From positions 17,569,046 through 17,633,045 of the forward strand of contig CM077824.1 in NCBI GenBank assembly GCA_039720395.1: a stretch of DNA of 64,000 bases, written 5' to 3'. Under the pieces are notes generated by a model. The model searched no databases, had not been told where the DNA came from, and worked only from the letters and a program-made list of their open reading frames with translations. Origin of the DNA: Liquidambar formosana. Taxonomy: Eukaryota; Streptophyta; Magnoliopsida; Saxifragales; Altingiaceae. Positions 22,931 through 34,195 of this stretch are shown in pieces; the first letter of the stretch is position 1, and each line of letters opens with the position of its first letter. The position numbers and the translations under genes are program-made.

Positions 22931-23372
22931 TCTTCTGGCAATCCTGGTCTGTCTCTTCAATTATCTGCTATCAAGACACTAACAAAGACCAATTGTAAAG
23001 ATTAATATGAGTCTCTCACTATCAATTTGGCAATTATGAATCTAAACTTAGTTTTGAGGGTTGAGGCACCTACTAAACCTACTGTTGAAAGTTCTACTAA
23101 GTTTAAATCCTATTATGAGCATTGGGAGCATTCTAATAGGACTTATCTTATTATCATGAAGTATATCATTGATAAGTCTATTAGGTAGAGCATAGCCCAT
23201 ATTGATGACGCTAAGGCTTTTCTGTATGCTATTGGGAAGAAATTTACCAAATTTGACAAGGTAGAAAAGGGAACTCTCATGAAGTTACTTACTACCACTA
23301 ATTATGATGGTGTTAGTGGAGTTAGTGAACACATCATGAAGCTCACTCATTTTTTCAATAAGTTGAGGGATA
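22931..23372 (+). pseudogene. Copia A gag, 5' half
   Basis: Capsid precursor of the retrotransposon. Translation reads SAIKTLTKTN..., FKSYYEHWEHSNRTYLIIMKY, SIAHIDDAKAFLYAIGKKF, LTTTNYDGVSGVSEHIMKL, typical of Copia gag (UBN2 family). TAG/TAA stops near 23007 and 23189 break it. The frame is cut after KLRDM by the hAT insertion and resumes at 27967. Confidence 0.8.
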
Positions 23373-24532
23373 CATGGAACAAAATGTCACGAAATATCGT
23401 CGAAATATCGCGATATATCGTCATATCGAAGGTAGACGATACGATATGCTGTTGCGATATTGAAGGATTTTGAAAAAAACTCAATTTCGAACGATATCGT
23501 CGATATCGATTTCTTTAAATTTCGTCTGATTTCTTTGATTTATCATGGAGATTTTGTGGATATATCATCGATATATCGACGATATCGACCCTTAGAAGAA
23601 TATCACTTTTCCAGATTGTTGATCAGCCTTTTGTTTGGCTCTTTGATTGCTTTTCCTCCATTATTAGTCCTTCCTTTCACGTGATAATGTGAAACACAAC
23701 ACTCCTTCACTGCTTCTATTATTGCTTTTCTTTGGCTTTTTGCTTTTTTCCTTTAGTGCTCTGTTGTTGGTTGATTTTTTTGGCAAAGTTCTATCCTTCT
23801 TCAATCTTTCTTTGCTTTTTTCCCTTAGTGCTTTGCTGCTGATTGAATTTGTTGGCAAAGTTCAGTCCTTCCCACCCCAAACTAACAGTATTTTTGTCAC
23901 TCACAGCCTTCCCACCCCAAATTGACATTATTTTTGTCACTCACAGCCTTCCCACTCCTTCACGTGAATGAAAATTATGAAAGCAATGAAAGAAATAACT
24001 CAATAAGTAGCTGTTTCTTTTGTTGTTGAATAGTCAAGTGAAAATGTGAAAGAACCCTCCCACCAGCTGCAGCATGCCTTTTTTTTCAAAATAATTGTCC
24101 TTTCCTCACAGCTTCATTCCTTCATGTGAAAGATGAGTTGCTGCCTGCTGGGTCATCACTTCATTCCCACTATAAGTGAAGTGAAGTTATGATTTCTAAA
24201 GAAAGAAGGAGGCAAGGAGCAAAGGAGTTGAGAGAAATCAAAAGAAGCTGAGAAGATCAAAAGAAGTAGATAAGAAAGCAAGTAGCAGACTAGCAGGCAA
24301 CATCAAACAGGCAATGCATTAAACCATTAATTGAAGACTTAAAGGTTATATAATTTATATTATGTTCATTACTTAATTTATACAATTGTACACTTCTAAC
24401 AAATGTGCCTAATGAACTTTGTTGCTCTTTCTATAATCCCTTAGACAGTAATAAATTTATAATCCCTTAGACAGTAATTCATAAATCATAAATCATAATT
24501 TCTTATTATTTCAATTATTATTTATACAGTTA

Positions 24533-25780
24533 ACAAGTGTTCAAATTAATTTATCTATGAAATAATAATGGTTAGTAAACTATTAGCTCGTCCAAATTAA
24601 TTTATTATTATACACGTACTGATTATACAACTTTTACATTCCTAACAACTTGATCATAATGTGAGACCTTCTGGTTGATGAATGAGTTATTTATTTATTT
24701 ATTTTTATTTTAAAGAAAAAACTAACATGGCACTATGTTAGAAATTAATGAATGACATCTGTCAGTCAAGGGAAACCAAACCTACAGTAGGATTAAATAT
24801 ACATATATAGTTATACTTAATTACTTATACACTTATATAGTTATATACAATTATGAGATTTGTCTTAAAGTTATAAATTTATAATCCCTTAGACAATAGT
24901 TCATAAATCATAATTCATAATTTCTTATTATTACAATTATTATATAGTTAATTAGTTATATCATTACAGAAATGATCCTATCAGCACGTGCTGATATAGG
25001 TTATATCAGTACGGCTACAAACCTACAATTGCTGATTACAAACCTACAATTCACTGATTACAAACTTACAATTGATTGACTACAAATGGACAATTATCGG
25101 GCCTGGGTGATTATAGTAAGTCAATTATAGGTTTGTAGTCAGTGAAATGGGATGTTTGTAACTATTTAAAAGCCGTCCATTTGTACATTTGTAGTCAGTC
25201 AATTGTAAGTTTGTAATCAGTGAATTGTAGGTTTGTAATCAGCAATTGTAGGTTTGTAGCCGTGCTGATATAACCTATATCAACACGTGCTGATAGGATC
25301 ATTTCTGATATCATTATATAGTTATATACTTATATGTTTTACAAGTGTTCAAATTAATTTGTCTACGAAATAATAATGGTTAGTAAGCTATTAGCTCGTC
25401 CAAATTAATTTAGTCTTATGCACGTACTGATTATACAACTTATACTTAATTACTTATACACTTATATAGACATAGTTATATACAATTATGGGATTTGTCT
25501 TAAAGTAATAAATTTATAATCCCTTAGACAGTAATTCATAAATCATAATTCATAATTTCTTATTATTTCAATTATTATATAGTTAATTAGTTATATCATT
25601 ATATAGTTATATACTTGTATGTTTTACAAGTGTTCAAATTAATTTGTCTACGAAATAATAATGGTTAGTAAGCTATTAGCTCGTCCAAATTAATTTATTC
25701 TTATACACGTACTGATTATACAACTTATATTTAATTACTTATACACTTATATAGTTATATAGTTATTTACAATTATGAGA
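24533..25780. repeat. Diverged tandem repeat inside hAT copy 1
   Basis: A segment beginning ACAAGTGTTCAAATTAATTT recurs at 24533, 25341 and 25626; the last two are 285 bp apart. Shared downstream words include GGTTAGTAAGCTATTAGCTC and AATCCCTTAGACAGTAATTC. Between copies one and two lie the MULE MITE and about 170 bp of other sequence. Confidence 0.8.
24967..25307. mobile_element. Long-TIR MITE (Mutator-like) with perfect 9-bp TSD
   Basis: 341 bp, flanked by ATATCATTA at 24958-24966 and 25308-25316. Termini CAGAAATGATCCTATCAGCA pair exactly with the right end. The arms stay complementary for over 100 bp and contain repeated TACAAACCTACAATT words and a CAGCACGTGCTG palindrome. The 9-bp TSD and long TIR fit MULEs. 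High arm identity suggests a young insertion. Confidence 0.88.
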
Positions 25781-25804
25781 TTTGCAGTTGTATACTTTTA
25801 GCAA

Positions 25805-26030
25805 AAGATGGCAGAAGCGAAAAATGTTGACCCTGTATGGGAACATAGGAGTCGTATAGAGGGTACAGTAGGTAGTATCCAATGTAAGTATTGTTAGAAG
25901 ACATGGAAGAGTGGTGGGGTAACGCAGCTTAAGTACCATTTATTGGGATCAGATCCAAAAAATAATATAGCACCTTGCAACAATGTGCCTCCAGAAGTGA
26001 AAGATGAGAGTTGACTAATGCAATGCTTGA
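25805..26030 (+). pseudogene. hAT transposase N-terminus, BED zinc finger
   Basis: DNA-binding domain of an hAT transposase. Translation reads KNVDPVWEHRSRIEGTVG, QCKYC, then GGVTQLKYHLLG, the C-x2-C...H-x3-5-H/C layout of a BED finger, followed by a linker (NNVPPEVKDE). A TAG interrupts after QCKYC and later frames close. The transposase core with its catalytic acidic residues is absent between here and 26330. Confidence 0.75.
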
Positions 26031-26329
26031 GGTCTTCCAAAAGTTGGAACCAACCTCCGATAGGGGTGGAGAGATTGGAAATGAGGTAACACTGCAAAAC
26101 TAACTATCAAAGTTTATATTTTAATATTTATCCCATTTAATCACTGATGAAAAAGTTGCACTTGTAGATTATAATGTTTCGAGGGCGAGGGGTAGATTTG
26201 GAAAGAAACATGCAATTGCATCAAGAGAAAGCATGACAACTGGCGTGTATAGAACTATATAGACTACTAACAAATTTGTTAACTTATAAATTTTAAAGTT
26301 GTAAATATAAAATTAATAGTTTCATTTTA

Positions 26330-26614
26330 TTATGGGCAGCTGACTGGTGGGATATGTATGTGGTTTTTGCTCCAACATTGAGGACATTGGCAATGAAGAT
26401 ATTGTCACAAACATACTCCTTTTCAGCTTGTGAAAGGAATTGGAGCACGTTTTCCTTAATACATACAAAACAGTGCAATCGACTAACGTACGAGAGGCTT
26501 GAAAAGCTAGTATTTTGTTATTACAACATAAGGCTGAGGGTCAGAGATATAGAAGCTGAGATGGACAATGCAGTAGAGTTAGAGCCCTTAAATCTGCTTA
26601 ATATATCAGTATAA
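26330..26614 (+). pseudogene. hAT transposase C-terminal dimerisation region
   Basis: Reads ADWWDMYVVFAPTLRTLAM, KILSQTYSFSACERNWSTFS, HTKQCNRLTYERLEKLVF, CYYNIRLRVRD: the hATC domain of plant hAT proteins with its conserved SxSxCERNWS motif. The domain is complete, but it is detached from the rest of the enzyme. It could at most serve as a dimerisation module if expressed. Confidence 0.85.
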
Positions 26615-26639
26615 AAGAGCAGAATGAGAATCCTCTTTA

Positions 26640-27567
26640 CGAGTGGATTAGGCCCTCACATATGGATGGGCTAAATGGTGAACCTGATCCAAAGGTGGCA
26701 GAAGAAACTCAAAACCTCAGGTTTGACGTCGACAGAGTTATAGCTGAGGAAGTTTTATCAAGTGAGGATGCAATGAGAACAGACTCGATGCATTCTAAGT
26801 CTTCTAACTCTTCTGACACCAATACTGGAGGTGGGGATAGTGATGGAAATGATGATGGGGATAATGATGGAGGAAGGGGTGGAGATTATGGACCTAGAGC
26901 TAGTCCGAGACCATTATTGAGTCCTTTTACTTGTGAAGTGGATTTCAAACATATGATATAGGATGAGGACTATGGCTCTAGGAGAGTAGGGCCAGGTATT
27001 GGGGCAATAGGCAAACATTATTCGAGGAAAAAACGGGGACAAACCACAAGCAATGAACAAAATGTAGATTCCCTTTCCTCAAACTTTGAATCTATGAGTA
27101 TGGGATCAGAGCAAAGTCATTTTGGATATAGAACAAACTCGAGCCAAGATACCTATCCCTATCATAACCCATATAGGATGGCTCAATATAACACCGATCC
27201 CTCAGGGGCATATATCCATAGCTAACAATATCCATATAATCAACCTCCTAGTTATATGCCCAATCCATATTCAATGTATCCATCAGTCCCACCAGATACA
27301 AATCTAATCCCAAGATTTTCAGCATCACCAGATTGGGTGTCAAATGAAACTGCACCTCCTGAGACTGGTCAACCAGATTTATCGCCACTTGGAATCCTAC
27401 AGCATTATTCTGCTGAAGAATATGATCGTTATTTACAGAATTTCCTATTGAATTATACTAATTTTATAACGTGGCCAAACTATTGTAGTAATATTACCAC
27501 TATGGAGAGGCAGTATAAGGATAGGAATGATGATTTTGAACCACCAAGGAACTCCATGCGGTACTAA
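26640..27567 (+). pseudogene. hAT transposase disordered C-terminal tail
   Basis: Continues the hATC frame with stops: a Ser/Gly/Asp-rich segment (SSNSSDTNTGGGDSDGNDDG), a Tyr/Pro/Asn-rich segment (YNQPPSYMPNPYSMYPS), then EEYDRYLQNFLLNYTNF to a stop near 27567. Such tails are common in plant hAT-like transposases. In-frame stops at 26960 and 27224 show decay. Confidence 0.65.
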
Positions 27568-27966
27568 ACTACTAATGTAACTATGTAAGTATGTAAGTGT
27601 TTATTGTGTAAATGATAAATATTTGCAAATTTTAATCTCATATGACATTTGGATGTTAAATTTGCATAAATTTCTAATTTTCATATGTTTATTTTCTCCT
27701 TGTATCACACTGTTTATACCCTACACAACACATACTTGTGTTATACACATTTAAATTGCAATATTTTGATGATAGATTGTGTATTAGAGTCTAAATCATT
27801 GTTTCCCAGAGTTTCAATAAAAATATCCGTGTTTAAATCACAGTATCCGCAATATCTTTAAAATGATATCGATATTGTGATATATCCAACGATATATCCG
27901 ATATATCTATATTTTTTGACCCTTGATATATCCATCGATATCAATATTAAAGTCCTTGAAGGGATA

Positions 27967-28390
27967 TGAAAGTTGAGTTGGTAGATAGTTTTCTTGTGTG
28001 GCAAGTGCGTGAATTTTTGCCATCTCAATTCGATGCACTCAAGACAACCTATAACGCTTAGAAGGAAAAGTGGACCTTGAGTGAAATGACTGTTATTGTC
28101 ACCCAAGAAGAAGAAGCAATGAAGAAGGGAAAATCTCAGAGTACTTTTATAGTAACTCATGCTGGAGGAAACCCAAAAAACAATTTTTCTAAGGGTGGTA
28201 GCAGCAATAAGGCATATAACAAGAAGAATTCTGGGAGGCATCCTCAACAGGCCAATTCAGGCACTTCACTTGGCCTAAGACAGAAGGTTTCAAATGGAAG
28301 TGTAACTTCTGTCATGTGGTTGGGCACAATAAGGCAGATTGCAGGAAGTTTATGGCTTTACTAGAAAAGAAAGGTATACCTTTGATATTA
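27967..28390 (+). pseudogene. Copia A gag, 3' half with zinc knuckle
   Basis: The frame continues MKVELVDSFLVWQVREFLPS, then VTQEEEAMKKGKSQ and a basic Gly/Asn/Lys linker. A complete CCHC knuckle (CNFCHVVGHNKADC) is at 28301-28342. A TAG at 28060 and a frame change before the knuckle break it. Confidence 0.85.
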
Positions 28391-28990
28391 GTGTGCTTTG
28401 AATCTAATCTAGTCGATGTGCCCTCTGATACTTGGTGGCTTAACACTAGTACAACCATTCATATTACCAATTTTCTGTAGGAATTAAGAAGCAACAGAAA
28501 GCCAAGTAAAAGAGAGTTAGTGGTAAACGTAGGAAACAATATGAAGGTTAGAGTTGAAGACAATGGTGTAGTGAAACTTTTTTTTTGGCCTTTGGACATG
28601 CGTTAGACTTGATAGATGTTGCTTATATACCTTCCATTACGAGAAACCTTATATCTGCTTCTATTTTGGACAAATATGGTTATAGTTTTCTCTTTGGAAA
28701 TGGAAAGGTTATTTAATATTATGATTCTGTTGTGGTTGGCTCTTGCACATTGTGTGATGGTTTATATAGAATTGATTTGCGTCCTACTTTACCTCATTGT
28801 TTCGCTAATACTCCTATTGTGAATTCTGTAATTGGTTCTAAATGTGGGAGGATCAATGAAAAATCTTCTATATTATGGCACAAATGATTGGGTCACATTT
28901 CTAGACAGAGAATAGAGAGGTTGATTAATGATGGTATCCTTAATAATCTAGATTTTTCTGATTTTGAGACTTGTATTAATTGTATTAAAG
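28391..28990 (+). pseudogene. Copia A protease and GAG-pre-integrase
   Basis: Protease start reads DTWWLNTSTTIHITNF where an active enzyme has D-[ST]-G-[AS] after WWL, so the catalytic Asp and Gly are lost. Downstream pieces SLDVAYIPSITRNLISAS and YSFLFGNGKV belong to the same domain. The integrase zinc-binding head reads LWHK-stop-LGH...CINCIKGK (28875-28990). Confidence 0.75.
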
Positions 28991-28999
28991 GGAAACTTA

Positions 29000-29892
29000 C
29001 TGCTAAAACTGTGAGGCAAAAGGTTGGTATGAATCCAAATGTTCTGGAGCTGATATATACTAACATATGTGGTCCACTTACTCCTGCTGCTTTGGGGAAT
29101 TATAAGTACTTCATCATCTTTATTGATGACCATTCCCATTATGGTTATGTTGAGCTCATTCGTGAAAAGTCTGACTCTTTAGAAGCTTTTAAAGTATTCA
29201 AGGTTGCTATAGAGCTTCAAAAGAGTAAGAAAATTAAAGTGGTTAGATCAGATTGAAGAGGTGAATATTATGGGAGGTATACTGAAATTGGGCGTAATCC
29301 TAGGCCTTTTGCTAGATTCCTTCATGAATGTGGTATTGAAGCTCAATATACAATTCCTGGAACTCCTAAACAAGCTAGGATTGCAGAAAGGAGGAACCGC
29401 ACTCTTATGGACATGGTGAGATGTATGCTTAGTCACTCTTCCTTACCTGAATTTTTGTGGGGTGAGGCTTTGAAGATTGCCACCTACATTTTGAATCAGG
29501 TGCCAAGCAAGTCAGTTTCCAAAACCCCTTATGAGTTGTGGTCAGGGAAGAGGCCTAGTTTGCACCATTTTCATGTTTGGGGTTGTAAGGCAAAAGTAAG
29601 GCCTTATAATCCGCAGTTGAAGAAACTTGACCTTAAAACTGTTAGTGGATACTTTATAGGCTATTGCATACGATCAAGAGGCTCTAGATTCTACTGCCCT
29701 TCTCATGTTACTAAAGTTATTGAGTCAGATCATGCTATTTTCTTTGAGGATGATACTGATGTTGATATTCCTTTACCACGCCAAATTACTCTTAAGGAGG
29801 AACATGTTATTATTCCTATTCCTACTGTTTCACCATCAGTGATTGCACCACCACGACCACCACTAGTGGAGCAACCTGTTGTTATTGCTTAA
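29000..29892 (+). pseudogene. Copia A integrase
   Basis: DDE-type strand-transfer enzyme. The core begins LELIYTNICGPL, where the first catalytic Asp (usually T-D-I) is Asn; FIIFIDDHSHYGYVELI holds the second Asp; [19 protein letters not shown] holds the Glu. TGA at 29254 replaces the Gly of RSDRGGEY. The C-terminal part [26 protein letters not shown], is intact to 29892. Dead by substitution and stop. Confidence 0.88.
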
Positions 29893-29949
29893 GAACGTGG
29901 TGAACCTATTGTAGAGCCTATTGAACCTACTGTTGATGAGGAGATGACT

Positions 29950-31018
29950 TGTAACACCCCAAAAATTATATACAATAAACACGTACAATTTTTATGAGCT
30001 CCATACAAATAAACCTTTTTAAAAATAAATTCCCTTTGAAAATACAGAGTATTGCGCAGCTACGGCTAGCGATGTTTAACCCAAAACTCATCAATATAAA
30101 TTGGCCAACCAAATGAATAAAATTACACTAGCTTTAAATAAAAATAAATGTATACAATAGTCTCTCCAAATCTCGACCCCAATTCTATTACGTGCCTCCA
30201 ACAATGATCACCTGAAAATATATTAGGGTGAGCAAACACTAGTCCAGTAGGAAATCCAATTCTTATACAATAAATAATGTTTCAAATATCACATGCAAGC
30301 ATTTATATATTCAAAATTATATATAAATCAAATCATACGAACTCCAAATCATAAATCTCAAATATAATCCAACTATCAATAAAATAAACTATCATAATCC
30401 ATAACATCAAATAATATCACCATTAAATATACGGATCAAAATACTCATTATTTACTGTACAAGAATTAAACCCCCTTTCTAAAAAATGAGTGAATAAAAT
30501 GAAAAACCACAACTATAGACGCGTAGATCGGCTCAAGAAATACAAAATCCATACTGATAGGAGTCAAATTGGAGCTCCTATGCTCCGGCCAGTAACCGCT
30601 GACTCACTGCCTCTCTCGGCTTCTCCCTGTTCCTTCCTTTTTCTCCTTATCTTCTAATTTCTTTCCTTCTCTTTTTATTTCTTATCTCGTTCTCTTTTTC
30701 TCCCTTCTTTCTCACGTCCCTATCTCACTTTCTCTTTCTTTTTTATATTTTCTTCTTTTCTTTCTTCTACACCTAACGCCACTTTTTTTCTTCTTTTTTT
30801 TTTCTTTTCTTCTTATGACTTTTCTTTCCTCCTTATATATATGTGTGTATATATATATATATATCATCTTCTCCACCCAAAGCAATTCAATGCAATGTCT
30901 CCCAACATCCAACTGACCTCATCTTCATTCTCTATATAAAATATTTAAATTTATCACCCTATGTACAATTCATCTAATATACATGTAAAATAAATCAATA
31001 AATACTTAGGGTATTTCA
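29950..31018 (-). repeat. Left LTR-like arm of the inverted-LTR unit
   Basis: On the minus strand it begins TGAAATACCCTAAGTATT just after a polypurine tract and ends GGGGTGTTACA. Interior includes GCCGAGAGAGGCAGTGAGTC and CAGGTGATCATTGTTGGAGG. The minus-strand frame at 30912-30712 is low-complexity. Confidence 0.85.
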
Positions 31019-31532
31019 TTCCACCACCCTTAAAATAAATTTCGTCCTCGAAATTTGAATAGCCTGAAATCAAATTCCTTATACTGTTATACCACTACGC
31101 TTCCATTGCAGAACTTTGATTTTAAAAGAGCTCATAAACAAAATAAAAATTTTCCATTCTCAAGAAAAATAATTTTCTGAAATAGTAAGGTATTGTATTT
31201 TCTTATCAATAATTTCAAATAAATCACAGTACCTCACACGGTAATAACTCAACTATACCATCTCATATAAAACAATACCTTCATTTTTCCCAGATCTTAG
31301 ACTTGTCCGCTTCTGATGTGAAATATGTGACTCATCTCTCAGCCTCACCCGCACCTTTGAGCCTATTGGGACTGTTGGGACTGTTGGTTCTCTCAACCTC
31401 ACCCTTACCCTCACCCTCACCCTCACCCTCACCCAACTTGGGCCTATTGGGACTTTTGGTCTTATTGGGACTATTTTCACATCATCTCCCATTCAGAAGT
31501 CAGAGTCATCCTTAGCTCTGATACCAAATAAA
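31019..31532 (-). mobile_element. Core of the inverted-LTR unit: Gypsy pol end, simple repeat, primer-binding site
   Basis: The minus strand at 31070-31019 reads FEDEIYFKGGG followed by the purine-rich AAGGGTGGTGGAA, the usual end of a Ty3/Gypsy polyprotein and its polypurine tract. A (CCCTCA)n tract lies at 31399-31434. GCTCTGATACCA at 31515-31526 is the reverse complement of a TGGTATCAGAGC primer-binding site. No gag, RT or integrase remains. Confidence 0.75.
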
Positions 31533-32559
31533 TGTAATACCCCAAGTATTTATTGATTTGTTTTACATGTATATTCGGTGGAATTGTATACAGGGTGATA
31601 AATTTAAATATTTTATATAGAGAATGAAGATGAGGTCAGTCGGATGTTGGGAGACATTGCATTAAATTGCTTTGGGCGGAGAAGATGATTAATTGTGATA
31701 TATATAAATAAAGAGGAAAGAAAAGTCAAACGAAGAAAAAAAAATGGTGTTAGGTGTAGAAGAAAGAAAAGAAGAAAAGATAAGGAAGAAAGAGAAAGTG
31801 AGATAGGGACGTGAGTAAGAAGGTAAAAAAAGAGAAGGAGAGAAGAAATAAAAAGAGAATGAAAGAAATAAGAAGAGAAGGAAAAAGAAGAAGTAGCAGG
31901 GAGAAGCCGAGAGAGGCAGTGGGTCGGCGGTTACTAGCCGGAGCATAGGAGCTCCAATTCGACTCTTGTCAGTATGGATTTTATATTTCTTAAGCCGATC
32001 TACGCATCTACAGTTGTGATTTTTCATTTTATTCACTCATTCTTGAGGTAGGGGTTTAATTCTTGTACAGTAAATGATGAGTACTTTGATCCGTATATTT
32101 GATGTCATGCATTATGATAGTTGATTTTATTAACAGTTGGATTATATTTGAGATTTATGATTTGGAGTTCATATTATTTGATTTATATATTATTTTGAAT
32201 ATATAAATGCTTGCATGTGATATTTGAAACATTATTTATTGTATAAGAATTGGATTTCTTACTGGGCTGTTGTTTGCTCACCCCAATATATTTTCAGGTG
32301 ATTATTGTTGGAGGCACGTAATAGAATTGGGGTCGAGATTTTGAGAAACTATTGTGTAAATTTATTTTTATTTAAAGCTGATGTAATTTTATTCATTTGG
32401 TTGGCCAATGTATATTGATGAGTTTTGGATTAACTATCACTAGCCGCAACTGTGCAATACTCTGTATTTTCAAAGAGAATTTATTTTTGAAAGGGTTTAT
32501 TTGTACGGAACTTATAAAAATTGTACGTGTTTACTGTATATAATTTTTGGGGTGTTACA
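31533..32559 (+). repeat. Right LTR-like arm of the inverted-LTR unit
   Basis: Begins TGTAATACCCCAAGTATTT and ends GGGGTGTTACA on the plus strand, so it is the inverted partner of the left arm. The pairing holds through GCAGGGAGAAGCCGAGAG and GGAGGCACGTAATAGAATTG. Confidence 0.85.
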
Positions 32560-32639
32560 TGACTGATGATAATAATTTGAGGAGATCACAGAGAACTCGT
32601 AGGTCTACAATTTTTGACGACTATATAGTCTATTTGTAG

Positions 32640-33560
32640 GAGCATAAATTTGATGTTGGAATGTCTTCTGATCCAGCTATTTTTCAAGAAGCCATTGATA
32701 GTCCAAATTCTTCATCTTGGATGGATGCTATGCATGATGAGATGGTATCCATGGATTGTAATAAGGTATGGGATTTGGTTGAATTGCCAGATGGTTATAA
32801 GCCAATTGGTTGTAAATGGGTTTTTAAAACTAAACATGATTCTAGTGGTCTAATTGAAAGGTATAAGGAAAGACTTGTGGCTAAGGGCTTCAACCAAAGA
32901 TAGGGCATTGATTATAGAGACACTTTTTCACCTGTTTCTACCAAGGACTCTTTTTGGATTATCATGGCTTTAGTAACTCATTATAATTTGGAGTTACATC
33001 AAATGGATGTTAAGACAACATTTTTTAATGGGAATCTATCTGAAGATGTATACATGATGCAACCGGATGGTTTTCAGGTGACTGGGAAAGAACACATGGT
33101 GTGTAAACTTAAAAAATCCATTTATGGATTTAAGCAGGCATCAAGGCAGTGGTATTTGAAATTTGATGAGATTGTCACCTCTTGTGCTGTTAAAAGGTAT
33201 GTTGTTGATTAATGTATATAATTAAAGGTCAGTGGGATATATTATTTGTTTCCAATAATATTGATATATTGTTTGTTTCCAATAATATTGAGCTGTTGAT
33301 TGAGACAAAGCATATGTTGTCCTTTCATTTTGACATAAAGGATCTTGGTGAAGCCTTTTATGTATTGGGTATACAGATTCTTCGTGACAGACCTAATGGT
33401 GTTCTTGGGTTATCTCAAAAAACCTATATTGAGTGTTTTCTAAGAAGATTTAATATGCAGTCTTGTTCTTCTGGAAAAGCACTTATTGTGAATGGTGACA
33501 AATTCTTTAAGTCTCAATGCACACAGAATGATCTCGAGAGAGCTCAAATGTAGGATAAGC
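32640..33560 (+). pseudogene. Copia A reverse transcriptase
   Basis: Copies element RNA into DNA in active relatives. Reads WMDAMHDEMVSMDCNKVWDL, IGCKWVFKTKHDSSGLIER, KERLVAKGFNQR-stop-GIDYRDTFSPV, LHQMDVKTTFFNGNLSEDVY, KSIYGFKQASRQWY. The catalytic YVDD segment is destroyed: at 33190-33290 a duplicated GTTTGTTTCCAATAATATTG and frame changes replace it. Later part HMLSFHFDIKDLGEAFYVLG is open. Inactive. Confidence 0.88.
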
Positions 33561-34195
33561 CATATGCGTCAGTTGTGGGTAGGTTGATGTATACTCAAGT
33601 AAGTACATGACCTGATATTGCTTTTGTTGTTGGTGCACTTGGCAGATACTTGAGTGATCCTTGTTTGGGTCACTGGAAAGTAATAAAGAAAGTACTACGG
33701 TACATGCAACGCACTAAAAAATTTGTATTGACATATCAACGATCTAACATTCTTGATATAGTCGGGTATTCAGATGCTAATTTTTCAAGTTGCACAGATG
33801 ACTTTAGATCTACTTCTAATTATATATTTATGATGGCAAGAGGAGCTATTTTATGGAAAAGTGTGAAGCAGACACTTACAGTTGCCTCAACTATGGAGGC
33901 AGAGTATATAGCATGTTATGGGGCTACATGTCAGGCTATGTGGCTGCGGAATTTTATCTTAAGGCTGGGTATTGTAGATTCCATTTTGAGACCACTAAAG
34001 ATATATTGTGACAATTCTGTAGCAGTTTCTTTCTCTCAGAACGCTAGGAGTACTTCACGTTCTAAGCATATTGATATCAAATATTTCTTTGTGAGAGAGA
34101 AAGTTGCTGAATATTATATTTGCATTGAGCATATTTCCACAAAACACATGTTGGCTATTCCACTAACTAAAGGTTTAGCTCCAAAAGTTTTTTAG
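33561..34195 (+). pseudogene. Copia A RNase H
   Basis: Reads GRYLSDPCLGHWKVIKKVLR, VGYSDANFSSCTDD (RNase H Asp), ILWKSVKQTLTVASTMEAEY (Glu), IYCDNSVAVSFSQNARST (Asp) and HIDIKYFFVREKVAE. The open frame at 33650-34195 (181 aa) keeps the DED acidic residues, making it the best preserved domain of this element. Confidence 0.88.

Larger units (their letters stand above)
23373..27958 (+). mobile_element. hAT DNA transposon, copy 1, inserted in Copia A gag
   Basis: The ends are CATGGAACAAAATGTC and CTTTAATATTG... reading inward (right terminus AAAGTCCTTG). The TSD is GAGGGATA (23365-23372) against AAGGGATA (27959-27966), 7 of 8. Both subterminal regions carry dense CGATATATCG/GATATCGATA words. The interior retains a BED zinc finger and an hAT C-terminal dimerisation region, but most of the transposase between them is gone. 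Two sister copies lie at 36206 and 49209. Confidence 0.88.
29950..32559. mobile_element. Gypsy-derived unit with inverted LTRs and 5-bp TSD
   Basis: 2,610 bp flanked by TGACT at 29945-29949 and 32560-32564. Its two ~1-kb LTR-like arms face in opposite directions (roughly 90% alike where compared). The left arm is 29950-31018 and the right arm 31533-32559; the 514-bp core has a primer-binding site beside one arm (31515-31526, minus strand) and a polypurine tract with the end of a Gypsy pol beside the other (31019-31070, minus strand). Outer ends are TGTAACACCCC and GGGGTGTTACA. Copia A frame EEMT-DDNN resumes across it. Normal LTR elements have direct, not inverted, LTRs. Confidence 0.85.

Noticed and set aside
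31399..31434. Interstitial telomere repeat
   Set aside because: The unit is CCCTCA, not the plant telomere CCCTAAA.
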